Source of the DNA: Thalassia testudinum
Taxonomy: Eukaryota; Streptophyta; Magnoliopsida; Alismatales; Hydrocharitaceae
Direction of reading: 5' to 3'
DNA length: 64,000 nucleotides
Assembly: GCA_037157565.1 (NCBI GenBank)
Contig: JAZHRO010000046.1
Coordinates: forward strand, 18,264,501-18,328,500
Positions 32,785-45,216 of the stretch are shown in pieces. A program made the translations under genes and the position numbers. Each line of letters starts with the position of its first letter. The stretch's first letter is position 1. Below the pieces are notes generated by a model that was not told where the DNA came from, did no database searches, and was given only the letters and a program-made list of their open reading frames with translations.

Positions 32785-34428
32785 CTAATGATGCAGCCCA
32801 AACCCAATCAGTCTGGTGGGTTGATAGATGTAAACCAACAGATGTGGTATCCACCATATGAAATGTGGCTCGGATGGATATGGAAGTGAAAACTCAGGTT
32901 TAGGCTGAGTTGAATCGGCCTGGTTAGGGTAGGGTTCTGAAAAATAATTAGTGCATGGTGTGGAAACCCTACAGGGGTGATCAAAGAATGATGGATCATG
33001 TTTTGCATTCTGATCGATACCCGATACTCGATGTAGATGTGGAGTTGAATCATCTGCAAATGGCTCAGTGAGAGGTGAATCAGAATAGAAATTGAGTCCG
33101 ATTGCGGGTCAGGATAGAGAATGGGTTTTGATCAGTTCTGTATGTGTGGGAGAGGTGGATTCAATGAGAATTGTGTATGAGGGCTCTTCTAGAAAGGAAT
33201 GACAGGTGGTCTCATGTAGAGAGTCCTCATAGTAGCTTTCAAAATCGAAGTTAGAGAATGAATCATGGTAGCTGAGGTTGTAGATTGGCATGTTATAATC
33301 AGGAAGCAGATTTTCTCCGATGTTATGGTTAGATTCAAAATCATCGGAGAGTTTGCGAAAATCAAAATTTGAATGAGATTCAAGATCATGAGTTCCACCA
33401 TAGAATAAATCATATGCTGTAGATTCAGCAGCCTAACTGGTGTCTAACCTAGATGTCAATTCTGAGCTTAAAAGGGTGTCGTTATCTGGTAGAGGCTCAG
33501 GTTCTAAGCTGGTAGGATCAACCCATTGAAACCCTACTCGTTCAACTCCTCAGTTTCTATATCGTAAATTGTCATGACTTCTGAAAATTTGATTGGTTCC
33601 GCTGAGGATGTTGGCGAGGGATATTCATCAAATAGAGGCCCAAAATCATATTCTTCATTCAAAAATTGATCTCCCTCATATGGGACCTCTAAATCTTCCC
33701 AGTAGGTTTCAGATCCAGATTCTGGGCTTAGGATGTGGGTTGAATCACTAGAATCTAGGTCCGAATAACCTTCGAGGGTCACCTTATCAGAATAAGGGGC
33801 AGAATTTACACCCTCGAGAGGTTCAGTTCTACTCTCATTATTGCAGGAGTTTTGGAGTTCTACACCTGGTGATTCATGGTTTAGAGTGGGCTTAACATTG
33901 TGTTCTCCTACAATTAGGGCTTCCCAACCTTCTTTAATATTTGGCACATCGTACTCCATCTGGGTTGGGAATCCACAACCATTTTGTGCCTCAAACCTGA
34001 GATCAGATTGATCCTCCCAAGATGGTTCATCCTCAGTTTATGGCATATATGGGTATTTTTTGGTCGATGATTTGTTTTAATAATCTCATTATCTCTTCCC
34101 ACCTTTCAAGATCATCTTGGTGTTGTTCCCAAAGTATAGGATTTGTCATGCATTAAATGTATTCAAGATTATGCAATTTTTCTATCTCAATGTATCCTAT
34201 GATGAGCATGTCTCGGGTTGATCCTTTTGTAGCTTCTGCCAATAGTACTTGGGCACAAGTTATGATAAAGGTTGTGGTTGTTGGGACATCAACCTAGATG
34301 CTTTCTACTGGTGTTGAGGTTTTGTCTTTTTTTTCATAGAATTTCAAGGCATCCTCAATCATCCTATCTCTCATGGATCTCCGATATTCAGGTTTCTTGA
34401 ATGGTAGTCCTAAGTGGTTTGGCTGCAT
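32785..34428 (-). pseudogene. Unrecognised acidic ORF of family C
   Basis: About 548 codons, with ATG at 34428-34426 and a TAG at 32787-32785. The N-terminal third begins MQPNHLGLPFKKPEYRRSMR and includes KGSTRDMLIIGYIEIEKLHN and QHQDDLERWEEIMRLLKQ. It is mixed-charge, probably helical, and unlike Gag or any pol domain I know. The rest is rich in Glu, Asp, Ser and Pro (DSSDSTHILSPESGSE, SNFDFESYYEDSLHE), recalling the acidic tail after the protease in family A. Stops occur near 34290, 34160, 33430 and 33110, and frameshifts near 34045 and 33540. Function is unknown. Confidence 0.5.
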
Positions 34429-35600
34429 ATTTGGATCAGGTGGGAGAACGAAGATGTAGAATCAGAGTTTGAATCAATATGTACAATCAAGTTATGAAGC
34501 GATTAGATCTGAATAAAGAGTCCCACTAAAAATGTATGGGTGTGCTCTAAAGAGAAAAGATGAGGGACTGGGGATGTTTTTGACCCATTCAAGGCATCCA
34601 AAAATGTTGGATGACTATGGAGGTTCAGGGTGGATGATACCCCTGGATCAGAAGGCCGTCCATCTGAGAATTACCTGGGCAGCTAGAGAGGGAGAGTCCT
34701 ATAAAGACCCCTACATGGTAGAGCATCCCCATGAGTTACAAGGTTTCCCCCACCTGGCCTCTCTTGTCACTGAGATTCCAAGTAGACCAGAATAGGGACA
34801 TTGACCTCTTAAGTCTACCACTTTTATTTCAAAGGTGTTTTAGGGTTCTCACTTAAACTTTAGATGTTTTGTTGTTGTGACCTAATTTGGAGGTTGGTTG
34901 ACCCAAGGGGTCAACTTTACCTGACCTATCCTAAAGAGGGCAGAATGATTCTAGGCTTGGGACCTAGAGATCACCTTGATTTGACTCCCAGTTTATTAGG
35001 TCCAAGATTTTAAGATTGAAGTGATTTTAGAGCTCAATTTCTAGGGTTTGTCTTGTTTAGATCACCTCAATCAAGGGCTTGGGTAACGCACTGATGCAGG
35101 AGGGTTTATTTCCTTTTATACAGGAATGTGTGAACTAGCACTCCAAAAGCCCTACTATTGAAACCCTAATTTAGTTTTGTTTCCAATCCTCTTTTTCACA
35201 AAAATTCTCTTTGGACTCAAAAACAAGAAGTGTGTTGTCCGCGGAGATTAAGTGTGATTTCTGTTAGGCACAGGAATTTTGTGCGATAGGATCTAAGAAA
35301 TCGCTTCCACTTCGATAAGTTTTGAAAAATTTTCGCAAAATCAAGAAATGTTTGCCTTAAGGATGGTGATTACTATAGAAAGAAGGCAATTGGTTCCAAA
35401 ATTGGTTTCTTCCTTTTGTCTTTCAAGGATTAGGGGATGGTTTGAGGAAGAAAAGAGATTACCTGCCTTGGATTTGTTGACTTGCAGGAGGGATCTTCTC
35501 GTGAAATGCCTTACAAGATCACAACAAAGCAAAGGAGGGCAAGTTAGTGTTCAATATGATCAAAAAAGAATGTAGAGACTAGCGACAAATTTCGCGTTGC
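34429..35600 (-). other. Family C leader
   Basis: About 1.17 kb between the PBS and the ORF start. Short frames on either strand are not supported by any second copy. No gag-like KDFYDPS or VTLRSGK motif was found in any frame. Confidence 0.6.
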
Positions 35601-35618
35601 TCCTCAACAATGGCGCCA
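35601..35618 (-). promoter_or_regulatory. Degenerate primer-binding site of family C
   Basis: The minus strand reads TGGCGCCATTGTTGAGGA, three bases from the LTR edge. It keeps the TGGCGCC start, with four mismatches to the tRNA-Asp complement, mostly C-to-T or G-to-A. Confidence 0.75.
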
Positions 35619-35621
35619 AAA

Positions 35622-38424
35622 TGTTGCGATCGTTTTGTCAGGCTTATAAGTCAGTCGTGTTGTAGTATAGGTGACCAAGTGTTGACAACAAATAAGAATT
35701 TATTACTCGAATACCTAAGTATCCGGGATCGAACATAAGGAGCAAATGGAATTTATTCACTAATTTCAATAATGTAATTGAACACTTAGAATTACTCAAA
35801 ACATAAATGCAATAGTTTATGAATTAAATTTATAGCAAAAATAGAAGAGTTGGACGTCTTAAATGATGGCCTCTTATTTTCTTCTCTCTTCTTCTTCTTC
35901 TTCCTTCTCTTTCTTTCTTTGATTTTCCTCTTTCCTCAGTTCCTTTTCTTCTATTCTTCTTCGACTTTGGCCGTCTGCTTCTTCTTCCTTGTTTCTTCCG
36001 TTCTTCTTATTTTCCTCTGTCTTTTGCCCTTCCTAGCTTATTGCTTTCTTCCTTCTCTTCTTTTGCACAGTGCCTTTCTCCCTTCTACTTCCTTAGCTTC
36101 ATCCTTGTCTTTCCTTTTTCTCTTTTGACATTCTCTTCTTCTTCCTTGAGCCTTCCTTCCTTGGCTCTGTTTCCCTTGGCTTCAGCCTTTCTTCTTCTTC
36201 TTCCTTGGCTTCTGCCTTAGCTCTGCTTAGCCTCTCATCACCGTGCCTTAGCTTCAGCTGTGCCTTCCTTCTCCTTCTTCTTCCCTGCACACACTGAAGA
36301 GCAAAACCTACCCCTACCCACCCCCACATCTCTCTCTGTATATCTCTCTTCAGTATGCTCTCCCACAGCTAGGTAATCGGGTTGGTTGCGTGCGCAGGTC
36401 CAGGCACACCAGCGTGGGTGTGGTGCGTAAGGAGTGCACAGATAGGTTAGTCAGGTCCGGTGCAAGGTCCGTGGGGGAGTGTTGCGGACGAGGCATGGTA
36501 AGTGAGGGCGAGGGACCTCACCCCTATGTGTCTCGAGGCAGACAGCATAAAACACAAATACAATTTATGTTACCGGTCGTGCTCATGTGTTCATGAGGTG
36601 GGACTAAATGTCTCACCCGCTTCTGCACTCGCGCTTGCAGGGGCCCCTTCTTCAATTGCTGCTACTAGGTTTCTTGCCAAACCAATTGCCATGTTGTCTG
36701 AGTTCGCGCACTTATCTACTTCCTCTGGGACCCTAACACCTAGAGCGTGCAACCTAGGATGAAGCTCGCGACCTCCTCACTGTGTGGGTCAATGGCAGTA
36801 GGTGGTGAGATCTATCACACACAAATACGGCTCGGTGGTCCCATTAAAACACATGGGAAGCTTCGCCGTGTCAAGGCAAAGGCAGGATGGTAGGTGGCCT
36901 AGGCATGCGTGCATAGGTCACCCTGTGGTTGGACTTATGGGTTAGGTCATGGGAAGCATGGAGTGCGTGTGGTGGTCTGTGATTGGGTGGAAAGTGTTCA
37001 GTGGTTGATGGCGGAGGTGAAGAGGTTGGTGGCGAGACATGTGGAGGTATGGATTGATGGGTGCGTCTCGCTGGAGGTTGGCCGAAGATGGAGATGGCGG
37101 TGGACAGGGGTAGTTGAGGGATGTTTTGTGAAATAAATTGATGGGAATTGAAGATGGGATAGAGAGGAGTAAGTCTACCCTAATTAAGTGGACAAAGGGG
37201 GAGAAGTGGCAGCTGGCTGTATCTGCTGTCGCTGTAGAAGAAGATGTCCAGTGGAGGGAGACGGTGGCGACGATGGGGTTAGAGATGCTCGCGCGGGTGT
37301 TGCGCGATGTGAAGGAAGATGGTGAGGGCAACTCTACCACTAGTAGTGTGGAAGAGTGATGGGAAAGAGGTGGGAGGCTCGCCAGAGCTCGCTAGACTAC
37401 TTGACCAGAGGAGAAGAAGATGAAATTGCGGTGGATCTCTGGCCAAGTCGAGTTGAAGAGGTGCGGTCGGGTTTGAGGATCCTTTTATAGATGCTAGCAG
37501 GGGCTCCTATGCTTTGAAGACAAGCTTCGAAGCACACAAGTCCTCACCGGAGAAGGAATCAGTTAGAGACCCAAATCTCTCGTGCATTCGCATGAGAGAT
37601 TGGGTGCAAATAAGAGATCAGGACCACGCTCAAATGGAAGGGAATTCCTCAGAGAATCTCCCTTCCAAATCTGGGAGGAGATCTCTAAGGAATCAGGGAA
37701 TACTCCCCCTCCATTCCTCGACAGAGTATGATTTCTCCCCATTAATGGTGGAGGGACCTTTTTGTAGGAGTGGCGAGGAAGTTAGGGGGGTCTGTGCAAT
37801 GGTTTTCAAAAGATAGGGGCAAAAATGTAATTGAGTGTACTATTTTGTAAAGTAGGTCAAGATGACATCCCCATAGGTCCAAGTTTTGTTACAAACCGAA
37901 TTTTGACCTAAGGAATCTAATGGTGAAGTTGGATTTTAGGTTTGACCACGTTTGACTGGACAATTGCATAAAAAATGAAATTAGGTCAATTAATGAGCTA
38001 GGACCCTAATCTAGGTCAAAATAGGTTCCAAAGGAAAATTTGAAGGTTCTAACCCCTAGGGGATATTTTTCCATGAATTTTAGAGGGTTTAGTTGATTTT
38101 TATCCTGATGAGAACCCTGTTGAATTAAGCAGGTCTATTTTAGGATTAGAGAATGTCATTTAATTCTTGTATTGCACATTAACCCATTTCTGATTGAACC
38201 AACCAACTTTGTATCTTATTCGCACCATTTGACCTATGTTTTGCCTCTGAGAAATCCTGTTTATGTACTGCAATGGTAAAATTACAGTTTTAACCTTTGT
38301 TTCATGTTTTCTTCTCAGAACACTTATTCCTTGAATTAAGCCCTTCTCTACGTTATGTTGGAGCTCTTATTCTCCTTCTTGGGTCAAAATGAGTTAGTTT
38401 GGGCTCATGATGAGGCTCTCATCA
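35622..38424 (-). repeat. Family C 5' LTR (right)
   Basis: 2803 bp, collinear with the left LTR (shared TCAGGCTTATAAGTCAGTCG-like start, pyrimidine-rich tract at about 35875-36300, TATA box at 37482-37489, and the CTCATCATGA.GAGGCTCTCATCA end). Confidence 0.85.
37482..37489 (-). promoter_or_regulatory. TATA box of C right (5') LTR
   Basis: TATAAAAG on the minus strand in the same context as 28027-28034; this would be the promoter for the C transcript. Confidence 0.6.
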
Positions 38425-39613
38425 GTTTCCCTCCCTTGGGTACTCCACTACCTAAGCTTCCCAGCGTAGGGTTTTTAACCCAATTCTCTCAACCCCGAGA
38501 GAATCAATTTACTAAATCGAGGTAATTAATAGGCTACCTCAACCCAAGTAAAAAAGTGGGTTTGTTACAACCCAATGAGCAACAAGCTCAAAATACAAAT
38601 AAGATCTGGTGTAATAAAGGGAACTCTTACAACAAGAATTCCTATGCCTCCAAATAATAATTAAAATGAATACAAATTTGAGAGCCTAGGATGGATGTGA
38701 ATCGCTTCGTAGATGCATGATAAAAACATGTCATTGAGCTTGCAAGAATGTAGAGAAAGTGAATGGCAAGCTTCTTCTTTCTCTCTTGAAAAAATGGTGG
38801 AAATTTGAAATATAGCTATACAATTTTTCTTCTCTATTTCTTATGTGCAAACTAAGGGTCCAAGGGTCTATTTATAGAGTTAGGACCTAGTTGGGACATC
38901 TACTAGACGTTGGGATTTAATTCCCAACGTTCACATAGCCTAAATTAATTTTCTAGCCGTTCAGAATTGAAACAACAGCTAGCTAGTACCAATACTAAAG
39001 CATCGGTACCGGTACTAGCAGCTCACTGCCACCAGAACATGAGTCTTGGTACCGGTACTCATCATGGGTACTGGTACTTGTGACTCCCAGGTTTAGAATT
39101 CCTTAGGCACAGTAACCTACCTATACCGGTACTCATCATGCGTACCAGTACTTGTAATGTTTAGGCCAGAATTAAGCCTTCAACCTGTGGCCAACATGTA
39201 TTGGTACTTGTTGTTCACAGTTTGAGAGGAATTCTCAAACCTGTGCCTTGCAAATACCAGCACTGATGAACAGTACCGGTACTTGCTTACAAGTACTTGT
39301 TTTAAGCATTTTAATCCATTACATACTTTGAAAACGAATGCCATATAAAGCCTAATTTATCTCTAATTGATTTTTATGATCTAAGTTAAATTCTCTTGTT
39401 AAGAGGCATACAATCTATGAAAACCTAAAGTAAAAAAAAACAAAGGGTCGAAGATGATCTTCTTCTCGATCCATCCTTGTCATCTTGCCTCCTCCTTATC
39501 ATCATTTTCTCTTTCTCACCATCATGCCTCCATCACTTCCTATTTGCCTTGATCTTCACTTAAATATGAAAGAACTCAATTGCAAACATTAATCCATAAT
39601 AATTTTGTTAACA
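38425..39613. repeat. Repeat E, right part, with GTACCGGTAC palindrome array
   Basis: Continues E after element C. It has no coding frame of note. Between about 38990 and 39310 a GGTACCGGTACTyrT-type motif (core palindrome GTACCGGTAC) recurs at least six times in degenerate form. The stretch ends near 39613 in TTTTGTTAACA, which on the minus strand would be a TGTTAACAAAA LTR start. A minus-strand LTR, perhaps of Copia type, is the best guess, with low certainty. Confidence 0.35.
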
Positions 39614-39929
39614 TCAAAACAAGATGTGGAATAAGGTTCCAATAGACCAGGGTGCACTCTAGGTCCGGAACCCGATTACCCAATACTGTAGAAGGCTCTA
39701 GGAGAGATGACCCAGAGAGAGAGGGAGATCGCGCACGAGGGCAAGGAAGGTTTTGCTACAAGGAGTAATGGCTGACACTTAGCCATTTGAAGGATCTTCC
39801 TCCTGTACATGAAGGAGAATTGAGAAGACAGAAAGAAGAAGCGAAGATAAAGTACAAGCATAGAGAAGAAAGGTAGAAGAAGTAGAGAGACCCTTCAGTC
39901 TCTAAACAGCACTGTAGCACAGATTGTTT
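39614..39929. other. Unassigned sequence
   Basis: Purine-rich on the plus strand toward its right end (GAAGAGAA-type runs). I see no conserved coding frame, PBS or LTR end. Confidence 0.4.
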
Positions 39930-40235
39930 AAGTCATCTAATATATTTAATTGCATATATTTGAGGCTTTGATTTAATTGTTATTTGTGACGAGTAATTGA
40001 TGATTTAAATCACCATTTTACTTCATTCTTTTTGCACATTGATATCTGACATTATTCCTCTTATACTCTCTTATATTTCCTATTCAAATTGCTATCTTGA
40101 GTTTTGAATTCCGTATTGCACCTTGTGTTCGACCTCGGACATAAAATTTGTGTAATAAATATTATTTATTTTCGAAGCAATTTTGACTGTACTATAACGC
40201 AATTTTTAAACCACAATTTCACTGTGTAAATAATT
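39930..40235 (+). repeat. LTR U5 fragment, unassigned
   Basis: AT-rich, with the CACCTTGTGTTCGACCTCGG box at about 40121-40140 that marks the U5 end in B and C LTRs, here in plus orientation. It is followed by unrelated minus-strand B-type LTR. Confidence 0.4.
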
Positions 40236-41705
40236 AATATACTAGCTAATCTATTTAAAGAATAAGTAAGAGAAAAGAGAGAGCGAATAATACAGAGAAA
40301 GAAGGAGATAGAGAGTGAATCAATATTTCATAGACAAATATTCATTACAACTAATTTTCACAACTAGCAAGTTGGAAATCTACACTTGAAAGATATAAAA
40401 AGAGAAGGGGGTGAGAAGTTATCCTCCTCGACGACAGCTTGGAGGATGTGCCGTGTTGACGGAGTGCCTGGACAGGGGTAGTGAGATGCTGGATGAAGGA
40501 GAACAAAGTTGGAGGATGGAGGACGAAGCAAGGAGATGACATGGTAGGATTTGCTTCCCAAACGATGGTGAGAGGACAACCGTAGGATGCTTCCATCAAG
40601 GAGGTGAGAAGATGGGAAAATTATTTTACTCTAGCTCTAATAGAGCATCCCGGGTATGGGAACAGCTCGTAGAGCTTTGGAGGAGGTGAGAGAAGAAGAG
40701 AAGGGATGCTAAGAATGAGGGGTATAGTGTCCCTTTTATAGGCAAGGGGAAAGGGTAGAATGGTCTTTCTAAGGCCTTGAATTTAATATAGGGAAACTTA
40801 GTGACAGATACCGCCTCCTCCTCTTCAACCGATAACGGATGCGGCCAAAGTGTCGTGCCACTGCAGTCATCTGATCAATGGATTGGATGGCATAAAAGCC
40901 ATCCAATCCATAGCTCCTTTATAGCTCGTTAGATCGTGCATGTAGCCTCGCATCCATCCAGTGCTGCCACATAGCCACATCTGAGCCGCTCATCATGCAT
41001 CAGGCGATCTAATTTTGCATTCAATCCTCGAGTGGCTGATTTGAGCCAAGCAAGGTTTGAACTGGTGACCTCTATCTTCTCAAACGACGCTGGACCATTG
41101 TGCTATGCGTGCTCTTTGGTCACATTTCTAATTTAGGAGCCGTGCTCTCGTGACTGTTGTATCTCGATCCAACGGTTGAAATCTCACGACCTTTGACAAA
41201 GTGGAAGAGTGCTAATGCCTTCGGGCAACTTGGATGGCACCATGTGGCACCATTTGGGTCGTACATATTCTTTTGCTTGTAGGAGGTGGCATGGTTGTAG
41301 GATTGGATCGATTTTCATGTCTTTGGGCTGCAATCATCGATCCGAGCTTATCAGTACAGTTGGATTTGTGATTTGACGTATGGATTTACACCACCTTTCC
41401 CCTTGTCCTCTAACCTTTCTTGGTCTAATGCTATGGAAATCCGATTAGGGCGATCTCAGAGGTGATGGACTTCGATCGTCGCCCTGATCAAATCTGTGTG
41501 GTTAGCTCTTCAACACGAGGACCCCAAAATGATCTCGCCTTATCCCTTGACCATGAAAAGGGAAAATTAACCTATAATTTATACAATCTATCCTAAATGC
41601 ATGATGATACATGTCATGCAATATTTATAATGCATGATGCTTCTATATACCTAGGAACTTGCATAAATTGGAATTTTAGGCCAACTAGATGTGTGGACAT
41701 ATCTG
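40236..41705 (-). repeat. B-type LTR, minus strand, lacking the U5 end
   Basis: On the minus strand this follows the B LTR order: AACTTGCATAAAT-like start region near 41660, a segment with ACCTTGATCAGGGCGACGATYG-like sequence (about 41490), CCAACGG-rich DNA, the TATA box at 40733-40740, the ATCCTCC/GGAGGAT hairpin (about 40420-40450) and the GAGAGA-rich stretch. The final ~200 bp with the GTTCGACC box is missing. The outer end near 41705 (TCTGCA on the plus strand) is approximate. Confidence 0.65.
40733..40740 (-). promoter_or_regulatory. TATA box of B-type LTR
   Basis: TATAAAAG on the minus strand in GCCTATAAAAGGGACAC, matching the B element context. Confidence 0.55.
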
Positions 41706-42360
41706 CACTAGTGTTAGATTCCAAAAATGATAGATTCTGAAAATTGATTCTGTAGAATACATAAACAACATTTGAAATTTTTGAAAATTTTATTTGTTGT
41801 AGAGATATTTGTAAGGTTTCCATTAATAAAACTTTTATTTAAATCTAACGAGTATAAAAATTTATAAAATTCTTGAGTACTAAGAAAATAGTAAGGATGT
41901 AGGGTTTGACCCCTCTTTAGTCAGCTAATATTTCAATTATGTCTATTTTGTAAAGTCTTCTGAAATTTAAAACTTCAGTTCCTAACTTAAAGCGGCTTCT
42001 TTGGGTAGCATTTGAGAATTTTAGGAAGCCTTTTTTTAAATCCAAACTTGATTTTGTAAAGTGGAGTTAAAAGTCAGAATTTTCAAAAATCTAAACCAAT
42101 GTAAGAAGGATGGGGAAAAATTGAAGCAAGCAAGCAATCAAATGGATTTTACAGTTCGCCACCCATGTTTTTTCTTATTTTTCTTTGAGATTGTGAAGGG
42201 TTTTGGTTTAGGCACTTACTTGATTTTCGCAAGAAGGAAAGAATACTTGAAGCTTCCACTCCAAGTCACTCTAAATCCCACTTTTGCTTCAATTTGCACC
42301 TCATTCAAAACCAAGAAAAAATTATGGAAGACTCAAATTGAGCAAGAGAGAGATAGATAC
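41706..42360 (-). other. Leader fragment of an old A-like element (A3)
   Basis: Resembles about 660-1320 of the window on the same strand, for example GGATTTTACAGTTCGCCACCC and the GAACTGAAG...AAAGCGGCTTC segment. The PBS expected at its right edge is absent: leader passes straight into LTR at about 42360. Confidence 0.5.
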
Positions 42361-42963
42361 TTATCGGGTTTCACGAGGTTTGTAAAGTGTTGTTTTTAAT
42401 AAGTCGTTGCAACGTACAAAAATCGAGTCACTTATAAATTTGTAAGACCTAGATAGTGGAGTATCTAAGGTCATCCAAGGAGGCAACTTTTGCAAAAATA
42501 GATCTCTTACTTGAAAACGTGGAAATCAACTTTCTTTATGGGTTTTTCAATATAAGATTTTTATATTTTTGAATAACAAGGCAATGGGAACTTGATGGCA
42601 GGAAAAGACTACACCTAATTCACTAAGCTAACACTAAAGTGACAAGCAATTCCTTACTCTAAGCTCACCTTAGGCACATAGAGGCCTAGGGTAATTAGAG
42701 AGAGATAGTGAGGAAGTGCTAGAAAAGCAAAGAATAAAGATGCAAACAAAAGAAAGGAAACTTTTGTAATTAGGAAAAGAAAGTGTTTTACAAAAACCCT
42801 ACTAAAGGAATGCCTTTCATACAAAAATTGAAGGTACAGAAATGAAAACACTAATTATCCTTATGAGTTGGTGAAGAAGATGAAGCCCCTGCTCCAACTA
42901 TGGTTGCTCCCAAAGTTGAAAAGAACTTGTCCTCCTTCTTTTGAAATGTTGCTCCAAAGTGTG
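42361..42963 (-). repeat. Old A-like LTR (A3), first piece
   Basis: Plus-strand reading parallels 1380-1960: AAGTCGTTGCAACG, CTAGATAGTGGAGTATCTA.GGTC.TCCAAGGAGGCAA, then the GAGGCCTAGG.TAATTAG segment. It is cut at 42963 by a younger plus-strand solo LTR; the remainder resumes at 45217. Confidence 0.75.
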
Positions 42964-45216
42964 TGATAAACACCAGTTTATCATCATTCTTATGCTTTAA
43001 AACAAACCTACCTCTTAGGATTTTACTCCGCAAATGGGTTTTTGGGCTGCATTTAGGCATAAAAGAGGATAGGCATGCATTGCATTTTTTTATTATCTTT
43101 TTAATATGTTTTTGTGAGTGTTAGAGATGTACAGATATACAGATCCCTAAAACCCTAGCACTCAAGAAGGCAAATGGTGAAGGAGAAGCCCAGACTAGTT
43201 GGAACTCAGCTTGATCCAGCTCACCACAGCTAGACCTAGCTCACTTGAACTAGGGTTAGCTCATCCCAGCTCCATTCAGCTAATCTCAGCTGAATGGCAG
43301 CTCAAGAGAGTTCATCTTATCTCACCCTAGCTCAAGTCAGCTCAGATCCAGCTCAACTTAGCTGAGTCTAGCTCATCTCAGCTCCCACTAGTCCACAGGG
43401 AGCCCTAGCTAGCTCAGCTGAGTTGACAGGAGTTCACCCCAGCTCATATCCAGCTACATCCAGCTCCACTTAACTCCAGCTAGCTGAAGAAGAACTCATC
43501 CCAGCTCAGGAAGCTCAAGTCCAGGTCCCGGGGACTTAGCTTAGCTCAACTCAGTGGAGCTAAGCTACCATAGCTTCCTCAACCAGCTTAATTCTTCCTG
43601 GGAGCACCAGACCTAGCTCATCTCAGCTCATTATGGTAGAAGCTAGCTTACATTAGCTCAGCTTAGCAGCTAGCAAAGAACTAGCAAGCTAAGCCAGCTA
43701 GACTAGCTCCATGCCAGCTTCTTCAGCAGTAGCCAGCTCCAATTTCAGCTCCAGACTTCTCCTCCTCAGCTCCTCCCTCCAAACCCTAGCTCCAACACCT
43801 TCTCCTCTACTCCTCCATTAGCTAAGCTAGCTTATCTTAGCTTAGCTATGCTCCAACTTCCTTGGCTTGTACCACCCCAAAAGCCCACCTAACAACTCCA
43901 CCCAACTAGCTCCACCTAAGCTCCACATAAGCTAACCTACTTGGCACCAACCTAGCCTACCCACCACCTCCAAAAGACACCTAAAAGTGGTGCCAAAACC
44001 ACCCTAACCACCCCCTTGATGGCGGCACTTTTCCCTCCAAAATTCCCCTTCATCTCCACCACACAATTCCCCTTGAATCCATCTCCACCATCCACCTAAC
44101 CCCCCTTCTAGAAGACCCTATGTTGGAGCCAAAATGGTGGTGTCTCTCCACCACCAAAAGCCACCAACACCACCATAACCACCCCCTTTAACACCCCTTG
44201 GGTTGGCACCACACACCCTTGGCCATAGGATCACCAACCACCTCCATCCTTCCATCCTAGCCCTCCATTTCAAGGGGCACCTTAACCCCCCATCCTACCC
44301 TATAAAAAGACCACTACCCACCACCATTCAAGACATCCTTGGCTAGCAAATTCACTCTCATATTCCACCTATAAGCCCACGTCCAAGAGAGAAGAAGAAG
44401 AAGAAGAAGAAGAAGATTAAGGGGATATTCTGTTCCCTTGGTGCCTTCCCCTCTTCCCTTCTCTTTTGGGTCAAGACAGCCAAAGGAGAATCCAGGCTAG
44501 GAAGATCTTTGGAGGAGATCTTGAAGGTGGTTCACGCCACCTTGGAGGAGTTTTTGAGGGTGGTGCACGCCCACCCCTTGGAGAGAGCATTGAAGGTAGA
44601 AGCTTCCACCTTGGAGGAGATCTCAAGGAAGGAGAAGAAGGAGGCCCTCTTTTCAAGTCAAGGAGCAGCTAGGCTTGGAGCAAGAAGACTCCCTTCTTCA
44701 CCTTTTTTGCAAGAGGATTTATGTTTCTTTTCTTGCTTTTAGATTTGTTTAGTTCTAGTAGAAGCATTCATCTACTTGTCATTGAAAAGAACACTCATTC
44801 TAGTCAATTAAATTGCCTTCTTTTAGCTTTTTATTGCAATTGTTACTTTTGGTTCTAGCACTTGTTTCACCAATTCTTCCAAATTACTCTTGGACTCCAC
44901 TTGCCTAGAGTGAGCTTAGGAAGAAGATATTTCTATCTTTTAAATTTTAGTTAAGCAATTGTATGTGTTAGTACTTCCCGTTACAATTCGCATTTTGCCC
45001 TCGTCTTTTCAAAACAAAAAAAAATACATATTTAAAATACCAAAAAGAAAGTTGAGATGTGTTTTTAGCAAGAGAATTGAATTGAAATTTTTGCCTCCTT
45101 GGATGACCCTAGATACTCCCCTATCTAGGATATAGAAATTTAAAAGCGTATGCGAATTCGCGTGTTACAACGACGTTAAAAACCCTCTTTTACAAATCAC
45201 ACGTATTTCGCTACCA
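42964..45216 (+). repeat. Family A solo LTR, flanked by perfect GTGTG duplication
   Basis: 2253 bp from TGATAAACACCAGTTTATCA to CGCTACCA. The flanking five bases are GTGTG on both sides (42959-42963, 45217-45221). It lies inside an older A LTR of opposite orientation, so recombination has reduced a full insertion to one LTR. TATA box at 44301-44308; AGCT-rich block at about 43200-43870; a (GAA)n run at about 44391-44415. Confidence 0.95.
44301..44308 (+). promoter_or_regulatory. TATA box of solo A LTR
   Basis: TATAAAAA in CATCCTACCCTATAAAAAGACC, at the conserved LTR position. Confidence 0.6.

Larger units (their letters stand above)
26136..38424 (-). mobile_element. Family C complete non-autonomous LTR retrotransposon
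   Basis: A 12.3 kb unit, of which 2081 bp plus the duplicated TCTGT is a later solo A LTR. The two ~2.8 kb LTRs lie at 26136-28970 and 35622-38424. A degenerate tRNA-Asp PBS (35601-35618) and a PPT (28971-28990) show minus-strand orientation. Flanking bases GTTCC (26131-26135) and GTTTC (38425-38429) fit a 5 bp duplication with one change, and repeat E reads across the gap. The interior has no gag, protease, RT or integrase, only an unrecognised acidic ORF. Confidence 0.85.

Noticed and set aside
38990..39310. CRISPR-like array reading of the GTACCGGTAC cluster
   Set aside because: Repeat units are only about 10 bp, spacing is irregular, and the context is a plant retroelement.
41260..41560. 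Possible tRNA or small RNA gene in the GC-richer stretches of B-type LTRs
   Set aside because: No A and B box pair or cloverleaf that I could fold; the stretch aligns with B LTR U3 sequence.
44391..44415. (GAA)n run, (AT)n at 4028-4050 and A- or T-runs near 12940, 20250 and 20710
   Set aside because: Ordinary short microsatellites and homopolymers with no array structure beyond a few units.
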